64,000 nt of DNA from Bathymodiolus brooksi (lineage: Eukaryota; Mollusca; Bivalvia; Mytilida; Modiolidae): contig OY804579.1 of the NCBI GenBank assembly GCA_963680875.1, positions 78,357,095 through 78,421,094 on the forward strand, read 5' to 3'. A model generated the notes under the pieces. The model was not told the DNA's origin. It worked only from the letters and a program-made list of their open reading frames with translations, and searched no databases. Made by a program: the position numbers and the translations under genes. Positions 20,674 to 30,904 of the stretch are shown here, one piece after another (position 1 is the first letter of the stretch; each line of letters opens with the position of its first letter).

Positions 20674-23600
20674 CTGTAAATATATAATATAATATAATAT
20701 AATATATCAGTGCTACAATAGTCACTAACATCTTAACTATCTGTAAATATATAACAATATATAATATATCAGTGCTACAATAGTCACTAACATCTTAACT
20801 ATCTGTAAATATGTAACAATATATAATATATCAGTGCTACAATAGTCACTAACATCTTAACTATCTGTAAATATATAACAATATATAATATATCAGTGCT
20901 ACAATAGTCACCAACATCTTAACTATCTGTAAATATATAACAATATATAATATATCAGTGCTACAATAGTCACTAACATCTTAACTATCTGTAAATATAT
21001 AACAATATATAATGTATCAGTGCTACAATAGTCACTAACATCTTAACTATCTGTAAATATATAACAATATATAATATATCAGTGCTACAATTAAAAGTCA
21101 CTAACATCTTAACTATCTGTAAATATATAATATATCAGTGCTACAATTAAAAGTCACTAACATCTTAACTATCTGTAAATATATAACAATATATAATATA
21201 TTAGTGCTACAATAGTCACTAACATCTTAACTATCTGTAAATATATAACAATATATAATATATCAGTGCTACAATTAAAAGTCACTAACATCTTAACTAT
21301 CTGTAAATATATAACAATATATAATATATCAGTGCTACAATTAAAAGTCACTAACATCTTAACTATCTGTAAATATATAACAATATATAATATATTAGTG
21401 CTACAATAGTCACCAACATCTTAACTATCTGTAAATATATAATATATCAGTGCTACAATTAAAAGTCACTAACATCTTAACTATCTGTAAATATATAACA
21501 ATATATAATATATCAGTGCTACAATAGTCACTAACATCTTAACTATCCATAAATATATAACAATATATAATATATCAGTGCTACAATAGTCACCAACATC
21601 TTAACTATCTGTAAATATATAACAACATATAATATATCAGTGCTACAATAGTCACCAACATCTTAACTATCTGTAAATATATAACAATATATAATATATC
21701 AGTGCTACAATAGTCACTAACATCTTAACTATCTGTAAATATATAACAATATATAATATATCAGTGCTACAATAGTCACTAACATCTTAACTATCTGTAA
21801 AAATATAACAATATATAATATATCAGTGCTACAATAGTCACTAACATCTTAATTATCTGTAAATATATAACAATATATAATATATCAGTGCTACAATAGT
21901 CACCAACATCTTAACTATCTGTAAATATATAACAATATATAATATATCAGTGCTACAATAGTCACTAACATCTTAACTATCTGTAAATATATAACAATAT
22001 GTAATATATCAGTGCTACAATAGTCACTAACATCTTAACTATCTGTAAATATATAACAATATATAATATATCAGTGCTACAATAGTCACCAACATCTTAA
22101 CTATCTGTAAATATATAACAATATATAATATATCAGTGCTACAATAGTCACTAACATCTTAACTATCTGTAAATATATAACAATATATAATATATCAGTG
22201 CTACAATAGTCACTAACATCTTAACTATCTGTAAATATATAACAATATATAATATATCAGTGCTACAATAGTCACTAACATCTTAACTATCTGTAAATAT
22301 ATAATAATATATAATATATCAGTGCTACAATAGTCACCAACATTTTAACTATCTGTAAATATATAACAATATATAATATATCAGTGCTACAATAGTCACT
22401 AACATCTTAACTATCTGTAAATATATAACAATATATAATATATCAGTGCTACAATAGTCACTAACATCTTAACTATCTGTAAATATATAACAATATATAA
22501 TATATCAGTGCTACAATAGTCACTAACATGTTAACTATCTGTAAATATATAACAATATATAATATATCAGTGCTACAATAGTCACCAACATCTTAACTAT
22601 CTGTAAATATATAACAATATATAATATATCAGTGCTACAATAGTCACCAACATCTTAACTATCTGTAAATATATAACAATATATAATATATCAGTACTAC
22701 AATAGTCACTAACATCTTAACTATCTGTAAATATATAACAATATATAATATATCAGTGCTACAATAGTCACTAACATCTTAACTATCTGTAAATATATAA
22801 CAATATATAATGTATCAGTGCTACAATAGTCACTAACATCTTAACTATCTGTAAATATATAACAATATATAATATATCAGTACTACAATTAAAAGTCACT
22901 AACATCTTAACTATCTGTAAATATATAACAATATATAATATATCAGTGCTACAATAGTCACTAACATCTTAACTATCTGTAAATATATAACAATATATAG
23001 TATATCAGTGCTACAATAGTCACTAACATCTTAACTATCTGTAAATATATAACAATATATAATATATTAGTGCTACAATAGTCACCAACATCTTAACTAT
23101 CTGTAAATATATAATATATCAGTGCTACAATTAAAAGTCACTAACATCTTAACTATCTGTAAATATATAACAATATATAATATATCAGTGCTACAATAGT
23201 CACTAACATCTTAACTATCTGTAAATATATAACAATATATAATATATCAGTGCTACAATAGTCACTAACATCTTAACTATCTGTAAATATGTAACAATAT
23301 ATAATATTTCAGTGCTACAATAGTCACTAACATCTTAATTATCTGTAAATATATAACAATATATAATATATCAGTGCTACAATAGTCACCAACATCTTAA
23401 CTATCTGTAAATATATAACAATATATAATATATCAGTGCTACAATAGTCACTAACATCTTAACTATCTGTAAATATATAACAATATATAATATATCAGTG
23501 CTACAATAGTCACTAACATCTTAACTATCTGTAAATATATAATATATCAGTGCTACAATTAAAAGTCACTAACATCTTAACTATCTGTAAATATATAACA

Positions 23601-25350
23601 ATATATAATATATTAGTGCTACAATAGTCACCAACATCTTAACTATCTGTAAATATATAATATATCAGTGCTACAATTAAAAGTCACTAACATCTTAACT
23701 ATCTGTAAATATATAATATATCAGTGCTACAATTAAAAGTCACTAACATCTTAACTATCTGTAAATATATAACAATATATAATATATCTGTGCTACAATT
23801 AAAAGTCACTAACATCTTAACTATCTGTAAATATATAACAATATATAATATATCAGTGCTACAATTAAAAGTCACTAACATCTTAACTATCTGTAAATAT
23901 ATAACAATATATAATATATCAGTGCTACAATAGTCACTAACATCTTAACTATCCGTAAATATATAACAATAGATAATATATCAGTGCTACAATAGTCACT
24001 AACATCTTAACTATCTGTAAATATATAACAATATATAATATATCAGTGCTACAATAGTCACCAACATCTTAACTATCTGTAAATATATAACAATATATAA
24101 TATATCAGTGCTACAATAGTCACTAACATCTTAACTATCTGTAAATATATAACAATATATAATATATCAGTGCTACAATAGTCACCAACATCTTAACTAT
24201 CTGTAAATATATAATATATCAGTGCTACAATTAAAAGTCACTAACATCTTAACTATCTGTAAATATATAACAATATATAATATATCAGTGCTACAATAGT
24301 CACTAACATCTTAACTATCTGTAAATATATAACAATATATAATATATCAGTGCTACAATAGTCACTAACATCTTAACTATCTGTAAATATATAACAATAT
24401 ATAATATATCTGTGCTACAATTAAAAGTCACTAACATCTTAACTATCTGTAAATATATAACAATATATAATATATCAGTGCTACAATTAAAAGTCACTAA
24501 CATCTTAACTATCTGTAAATATATAACAATATATAATATATCAGTGCTACAATAGTCACTAACATCTTAACTATCCGTAAATATATAACAATAGATAATA
24601 TATCAGTGCTACAATAGTCACTAACATCTTAACTATCTGTAAATATATAACAATATATAATATATCAGTGCTACAATAGTCACCAACATCTTAACTATCT
24701 GTAAATATATAACAATATATAATATATCAGTGCTACAATTAAAAGTCACTAACATCTTAACTATCTGTAAATATATAACAATATATAATATATCAGTGCT
24801 ACAATAGTCACTAACATCTTAACTATCCGTAAATATATAACAATATATAATATATCAGTGCTACAATAGTCACTAACATCTTAACTATCTGTAAATATAT
24901 AACAATATATAATATATCAGTGCTACAATAGTCACCAACATCTTAACTATCTGTAAATATATAACAATATATAATATATCAGTGCTACAATAGTCACTAA
25001 CATCTTAACTATCTGTAAATATATAACAATATATAATATATCAGTGCTACAATAGTCACCAACATCTTAACTATCTGTAAATATATAATATATCAGTGCT
25101 ACAATTAAAAGTCACTAACATCTTAACTATCTGTAAATATATAACAATATATAATATATCAGTGCTACAATAGTCACTAACATCTTAACTATCTGTAAAT
25201 ATATAACAATATATAATATATCAGTGCTACAATTAAAAGTCACTAACATCTTAACTATCTGTAAATATATAACAATATATAATATATCAGTGCTACAATA
25301 GTCACTAACATCTTAACTATCTGTAAATATATAACAATATATAATATATC
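20674..25350. repeat. Tandem array of the GPCR exon 2 acceptor, main block (about 75 units)
   Basis: Units are 62 bp, with 66-bp variants (AATTAAAAG in place of AATAG) and 56-bp variants (lacking about 10 bp of the AT spacer). On the gene (minus) strand each unit has an AT-rich spacer, TATATTTACAG, then the first ~28 bases of exon 2 (ATAGTTAAGATGTTGGTGAC onward) and ACTGATATAT. Units reading CACCAAC on plus are identical to the exon there; the others read CACTAAC. The block abuts the true exon, so its last member is the functional acceptor. Within it a 622-bp period links 23784 with 24406 and 23951 with 24573. Confidence 0.97.
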
Positions 25351-26893
25351 CAGTGGCGGATTTAGAGGGGGGCGTGTGGGGCGTGCGCCCCCCCCCCCCC
25401 CCCCCCCTAAAATTCGCAAAGCATATGTTATACAACGTTAATTAAGCAGTTCAATAAATAACTTGTTCATGAATGGTTAACTCGTGACCTGTAGTAAAAT
25501 ATTCTTACACATTGTAAATACACGTTGGATGTGTTCGCTGATTCATATATGTATTCGCCGTCAGTAGTTCAAAGATTATTCCATTCTGATTGGTTCCGAG
25601 GTACCAGACATCAACTATTTTCTCACGCTAATTAAACATTATTTCTGCAGTCAATTTTACAACTACATGTACACGTGCTATTTAGAAATTATAAAATGGA
25701 CGAAAATTCTAGGCCAAGAAAACAAGCAAGATTGTATACATTTCTTATTCCTCAACGAGACGAGAAAAGTCAAAGGTAAACTAAAAAGCAAATTCAATCA
25801 ATACTTCGAATAATTAATTTAACAATTGATCTCATTTATAAAACATACAACGAAAACCTATAACGAGAGAATCAGATGATGAAACTGAGACAGTGTGTAG
25901 AAACTTGAGTGTCCCAAGAAAATGGTCACTTCTCTTTAAATAATGGTTCATTTAGTTCTTGAATTCGAAATTCTGCAATTTCATATGAAAAAAAAATATA
26001 AGAATGATTTGTATACAAATACCCGAAAATGTTGCCTTTTACTTTTCAAGTAAAGATCAGTAAAAATACGCGTTGGTATATTGTACATTAAAATACAAAA
26101 GTAACATATTAATAAAAAAAAAAAATTAGCGGCAATTTATTTGTAACAATCTCTGCACCTGCCCGAGGTATCTGCACAAGAAAGTGTGAACAAATCCTTT
26201 GTCCGGGTACGTTTATATTATTTATATCTATCAATGGATGTCTACAATTTTTTTTACACATTTTTAACAAAAAATTCTGACTACAATTTATTTGTAATAA
26301 ATTAATATCTACAACTGCACATGAAAGTGTGAAAATAATCTCGACAAAATGGTTTATGCATATCTCACACCTGATTTCCGTAAACATATTTCTCGAGAAC
26401 TTTGATACATTTTTGTTGTTTGATCTTTTAGTGTAATGAGGTTTTTACGCCCGTTGCTCAAACACTTGATGTCCGTCTGTAAGATTTCTGCAATCCGCAA
26501 CTCCCCTGACTGTAACCACGCAATTGATTGACTTAAACTATATAATGTACTTGAAATACAATGTAGTTGTGCACAATGGTTTTTAGATTTTTCATTGAAG
26601 GCCGGGTGGAGGGGGTAGGAGGATGATTCTGCAACCCGCAACTCCTAAATAACCACTCAATGGATTGAAGTGAAACTTAAACTACAAATTTGACATACAA
26701 TGTAGTTTGCTCATCACGGTTTTATTTTTAGAATTGGAGGTTAGGGGTAGGAGGGAGATTCTGTAATCTGCTGTATTGGCGTAAAATCGTGAATTTTCAC
26801 ACGAAATACCCAAAAAATTTTCGCGCCTCCCTCCGCTCGCCGCAATTTTTTTAAGTGCGCCCCCCCTAACTTGAAATCCTGGATCCGCCCCTG
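25351..26893. mobile_element. 1.54-kb hAT-like element inserted in the array
   Basis: The ends are CAGTGGCGGATTTAG and, reverse complemented, CAGGGGCGGATCCAGG. ATATC is present on both sides (25346-25350 and 26894-26898), and the repeat phase resumes exactly, so it entered a single array unit. A 20-base C run (25388-25407) lies near the left end. Terminal sequence is of hAT type, but hAT targets are usually 8 bp, so the class is uncertain. It is probably non-autonomous. Confidence 0.75.
25696..25779 (+). CDS. Short ORF in the hAT-like element, possible transposase first exon
   Basis: ATG opens 27 codons reading MDENSRPRKQARLYTFL, then PQRDEKSQR and a stop. A GTAAAC at 25776 could be a donor, which would make this a first exon. 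The basic start followed by an aromatic-rich stretch is reminiscent of transposase N termini, but it is too short for a family assignment. Confidence 0.25.
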   Translation: MDENSRPRKQARLYTFLIPQRDEKSQR

Positions 26894-26946
26894 ATATCAG
26901 TGCTACAATAGTCACTAACATCTTAACTATCTGTAAATATATAACA
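26894..26946. repeat. Array remnant, one unit
   Basis: A single 62-bp unit of the exon 2 acceptor repeat lies between two inserted elements. Confidence 0.9.
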
Positions 26947-27332
26947 TTGTCATACTGCAATATAAAATCTAAGTGATCCGATTGGTTATTTACTCGATTT
27001 TACTAATCCATATTATACGGCTCTAGCCGGTAATATGAAAGCACGTGCCAAGAAAGATAACTCATTTTGAAATCATACGTAATCAAGATGGCGACCCCCA
27101 GGTTCGCCTGTCACTCTGACGCCGTTATTGAGGCAATTCTAAATCATTTGTTATATTTCTGTTAAAATTGTTAAGTTGTTTATTAAATATGTTGAAGAAT
27201 TAATTTCTTCTTAAGTTAAAGCAAAGTCATATCTGGGGTTAAATGTTCATGAGACAATACATGTATAGTAGTCATGTTCTTTATTTAGGCTTTACACAGG
27301 TAATATGGACCCATGATATTGCAGTATGACAA
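26947..27332. mobile_element. 386-bp TIR element in the array
   Basis: The ends are perfect 17-bp inverted repeats, TTGTCATACTGCAATAT and its complement. No ORF and no clear target duplication. AAGATGGCGACC (about 27087) is a YY1-like site. The inner right part (GGCTTTACACAGGTAATATG) resembles the arm of the adjoining palindrome. Confidence 0.6.
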
Positions 27333-27336
27333 ATTC

Positions 27337-27472
27337 GTTATATAGGCTTTAGACAGGTAATACGGGCTCATATAACCTGTCTGTGTTGTATATTTCCCTC
27401 GCCTTCGGCTCAGGAAATATAAAACACAGACAGGTTATATGAGCCCTGTTACCTGTCTAAAGCCTATATAAC
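27337..27472. repeat. 136-bp near-perfect palindrome
   Basis: Arms of about 60 bp, from GTTATATAGGCTTTAGACAG inward, flank a loop containing CGCCTTCGG. One small indel (TACGGG versus CAGGG) separates the arms. It would extrude as a cruciform or fold into a long hairpin if transcribed. Confidence 0.9.
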
Positions 27473-27884
27473 TAATATGAAACCGGCACGGCCTTAAATG
27501 CTCGCGCATCTGAAAATTATCTGGCAATTTCATCAAAAGTGTCGAGATTTTTTGGGCCGAGATATATTGGGGACGACTTTTTTTAGGGCCGAATCTAGTC
27601 TCATTCAATCGAGCTGTCGTTCCTTTATTCGAGTTATCGTTCCTTACGAGAGAGGGTACGAGACTTCAGGATCACCTTAGCGCTTTATGTTAAGAAGATC
27701 TCCATTAGTTGAGTGTGTTAGTGTGTTACCCGGAAACCGGTGTTTACAAAACGTAAGGAACGATAACTCGAATAACAAATACAAAACGTAGAATTTTTTT
27801 TTCTTCGACAATATGTTCAGCCATGTTTGTTAAAAAATCCTAAGTATACATTTTATACCATAAAGAGCTCGCTTAAGCTCGCAT
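27473..27884. other. Rest of the insertion between array blocks
   Basis: Non-coding. An inverted repeat pairs TTCGAGTTATCGTTCCTTACG (about 27628) with CGTAAGGAACGATAACTCGAA (about 27751). Confidence 0.5.
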
Positions 27885-28432
27885 AATAATATATCAGTGC
27901 TACAATAGTCACTAACATCTTAACTATCTGTAAATATATAACAATATATAATATATCAGTGTTACAATAGTCACTAACATCTTAACTATCTGTAAATATA
28001 TAACAATATATAATATATCAGTGCTACAATAGTCACTAACATCTTAACTATCTGTAAATATATAACAATATATAATATATCAGTGCTACAATAGTCACCA
28101 ACATCTTAACTATCTGTAAATATATAACAATATATAATATATCAGTGCTACAATAGTCACTAACATCTTAACTATCTGTAAATATATAACAATATATAAT
28201 ATATCATTGCTACAATAGTCACTAACATCTTAACTATCTGTAAATATATAATATAATATAATATATCAGTGCTACAATAGTCACTAACATCTTAACTATC
28301 TGTAAATATATAACAATATATAATATATCAGTGCTACAATAGTCACTAACATCTTAACTATCTGTAAATATATAACAATATATAATATATCAGTGCTACA
28401 ATAGTCACTAACATCTTAACTATCTGTAAATA
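27885..28432. repeat. Exon 2 acceptor array, third block (about 9 units)
   Basis: Same unit and orientation as the main block. One unit has TATCATTGC in place of TATCAGTGC. Confidence 0.95.
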
Positions 28433-28437
28433 TTATA

Positions 28438-28612
28438 CAGTTATTTAATGGGTGTGGATGCAATAGACCAAACTATTTGTCCTGAGGTGCTGGGAATGAC
28501 CAAGTGTTCTATTGCATGAGGCCAACGGCCGAATGCAATATAACACTTGGTCATTCCCAGCACCGAAGGACATATAGTTTGGTCTATTGCATCCACACCC
28601 ATTAAATAACTG
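28438..28612. repeat. 175-bp near-perfect palindrome
   Basis: Arms of 80 bp starting CAGTTATTTAATGGGTGTGG flank the loop GAGGCCAACGGCCGA. Only a few mismatches are present. It begins exactly where an array unit breaks off. Confidence 0.92.
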
Positions 28613-29184
28613 TTTTATTTCCTAATTAAACAGAAGCAAGGTAGCAGACATGACTTAAATATATTCATGCATATATTGTAGAAAAATTGATGAAAATGAT
28701 TTATTTAATAAATTAGATAACAATAAACAAGTGGAATACAGAGTAAAAAGTCCTTAATTTTTATATCACATATGTTTTTCAATATTATTATTTAAATATT
28801 AGAATTTTGAAATTTTATGAAAACTGAAATTTTTGAAATATTTTGGTAAAATTTTGAAATCTTATGAAAATTTTGAAATCTTATGCACATTTTGAATTTT
28901 TGAACTTTAAAATTTTTAATTTTTTTTCTATTTTAGAATTTTGAAATTTTCTGAAAATTTGTGAAATTTTTAAAGTTTCTGAAATTTTTGTTTGAAGTTT
29001 TGAAATTTGCTGTCCAATGAAAAAACGGTTCAAAGGTCAGTTCAATAGTCTGTCGTGCAATAGTCTCTTGAAGACTATTGACGCGTCAATAGATCACAGG
29101 GGAGCAAAAAACGCAAAAAATATCTTAAAATATGTAGTTACTTAATAAACAAGAAAAAATTTACAATTAGGTAATAAATAACAC
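28613..29184. other. AT-rich insertion with degenerate GAAATTTT repeats
   Basis: 28800-29000 is made of imperfect repeats of TTTTGAAATTTT-type sequence. No gene. The array resumes at 29185. Confidence 0.6.
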
Positions 29185-29420
29185 TATATAATATATCAGT
29201 GCTACAATAGTCACTAACATCTTAACTATCTGTAAATATATAACACTATATAATATATCAGTGCTACAATAGTCACTAACATCTTAACTATCTGTAAATA
29301 TATAACAATATATAATATATCAGTACTACAATAGTCACTAACATCTTAACTATGTTAACAATATATAATATATCAGTACATGTATAAACAGAGTCACTGA
29401 CTTATAAACAGAGTCACTGA
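29185..29420. repeat. Exon 2 acceptor array, distal block (3-4 units) and a short repeat
   Basis: Three units carry AACACTATATAA or AACAATATATAA spacers, and the last is truncated near 29355. TATAAACAGAGTCACTGAC is then repeated twice (29385-29422). Confidence 0.9.
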
Positions 29421-29605
29421 CATTAATTGTTTACAATCTGTTTATTCTGATATATGAAATACATAGATTTTAGAATAAAAACGTAGTTATAAAATTTAGT
29501 GCACACGACACGTTTATAAAAACTACTATCTTTAGGATTGCATTTCTGTTTTGTTTTTGTTTTTTTGTTTTTTTCCCCTTGCCGATTGTTAATTCAACCT
29601 GACTT

Positions 29606-29945
29606 GTAACATCAATCGTAACTACTCGGCCATTCTCGCTACCCTGCAAATAACCTCGTACGTACATAGTAGAAATTCTTCTTAAATTGCTTGCCGGAAG
29701 TTAAGTTAAGTTAAGCTGCACAAAAATATAGTCCACGAAAATCCAATATGGAAGACATACTAAGTAAAATCTAATCATGCAAAACTAATTAAAACTTTAA
29801 TTGAAATATAGAAATTGTTTAAAATATAACTTTATCAAACTTTCATGTAACTGACATGTGAAAAGTAGTGCGATTTATACGCCTAATGCATACGAGGTTA
29901 TTTGCAGGGTAGCGAGAATGGCCGAGTAGTTACGATTGTTGTAAC
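29606..29945. repeat. Inverted repeat, about 55-bp arms, 230-bp spacer
   Basis: GTAACATCAATCGTAACTAC at 29606 pairs with GTAGTTACGATTGTTGTAAC ending 29945. Pairing continues through CGGCCATTCTCGCTACCCTG and ATAACCTCGTA. No ORF. Probably a foldback or MITE-type element. Confidence 0.8.
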
Positions 29946-30135
29946 ATGTGTGTATATGTATCTATTCATTGCAAAGAGGCTCTCCTCTGTAGAAATATAT
30001 CATTGCAACCTGCACTGTCTCAAGTTATACACGTTTTTATGAAATAACATAGTGACAGACTAAAAAACGAAATAGTTATGTCGTAATACCATATTACTAC
30101 ATAACTATCTCATACATAAATAACCATGAAAATGA

Positions 30136-30212
30136 TATAATTATGTCGTAACTACGGCATATTCTGTCGTAATAACGACACAACTGTCTCGTAGTTACGA
30201 TATAATTATACA
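30136..30212. repeat. Inverted repeat of TCGTAACTACG type
   Basis: Arms of about 21 bp (ATAATTATGTCGTAACTACG and its near complement) flank further TCGTAAT motifs. Confidence 0.6.
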
Positions 30213-30339
30213 TGTATCGCAATTATTAATTATTATTAATTGCAAATGAATTGTGACTAACATATATTAAACATGATTACATTTATAGCTTAATATAGTA
30301 TTATAAAACCATTGAATTCGGTTTTTTTGTGATATTGAT

Positions 30340-30620
30340 TGATTTTTGGTGTTCAACGCCACTTTCAGCACTATTTCAGCTATATCATGGCGACCAGTTT
30401 TAGTGGTCGAAGAAGCCGGTGTACCCAGAGAGAACCACCGATCATGGGCAAGCAACTGGCAAACTCTATCACTTGCGGTTGCGAGTCGAGTGGACCTTTT
30501 TTGTAATTTACAAAGCTGGGCACGAACCCACGACGTATTGGTGATAGGCTTGTATGAGTTGTTACTTATTATCCAACTACCTAACTCATTGATCCACCCG
30601 GGCCCTTGTTTTTTGTGTGA
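30340..30620 (-). mobile_element. SINE, family B, antisense
   Basis: Plus-strand markers are GGTGTTCAACGCCACTTTCA, CAGCTATATCATGGCGACCA and the reversed B box in GGCACGAACCCACGAC. It is nearly full length and lies just left of the 4.27-kb transposon. Confidence 0.7.
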
Positions 30621-30904
30621 TAAATTGCCATATTGCACAGCAGATTTTCATATTTAACGGTATCTGATCTATTCTTAGCAGCCGGTGAAATCCCGGTTAA
30701 CATTTATTTTATTTGCAAAAGAGATTTGCTGGGTATTGGTTCCCCGGGCTCAGTCCACAGAGCTTCCCATCACCCCCTTTGGTTGCGGATGGGAGATGCT
30801 CTCTTGTTGTCAGGTTATATAACGGAAAGTTTGTCCGTGTACCATAATAGCCCGGTGACCAACTCCGCAAAAGTCGCATATTAACGGAGTTTAATTTCAC
30901 TTCA

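Noticed and set aside
21169..24503. Repeat protein encoded by the tandem array
   Set aside because: The open frames arise from 66-bp variants only, are broken by neighbouring 62-bp units, and lie in an intron.
20674..25350. CRISPR-like array
   Set aside because: There are no variable spacers between repeats, the unit is a duplicated exon boundary, and the context is a spliced animal gene.
20674..25350. Recursive splicing sites in the array
   Set aside because: The acceptor AG is followed by ATAG, not by GT, so no AG|GT zero-length exon is formed.
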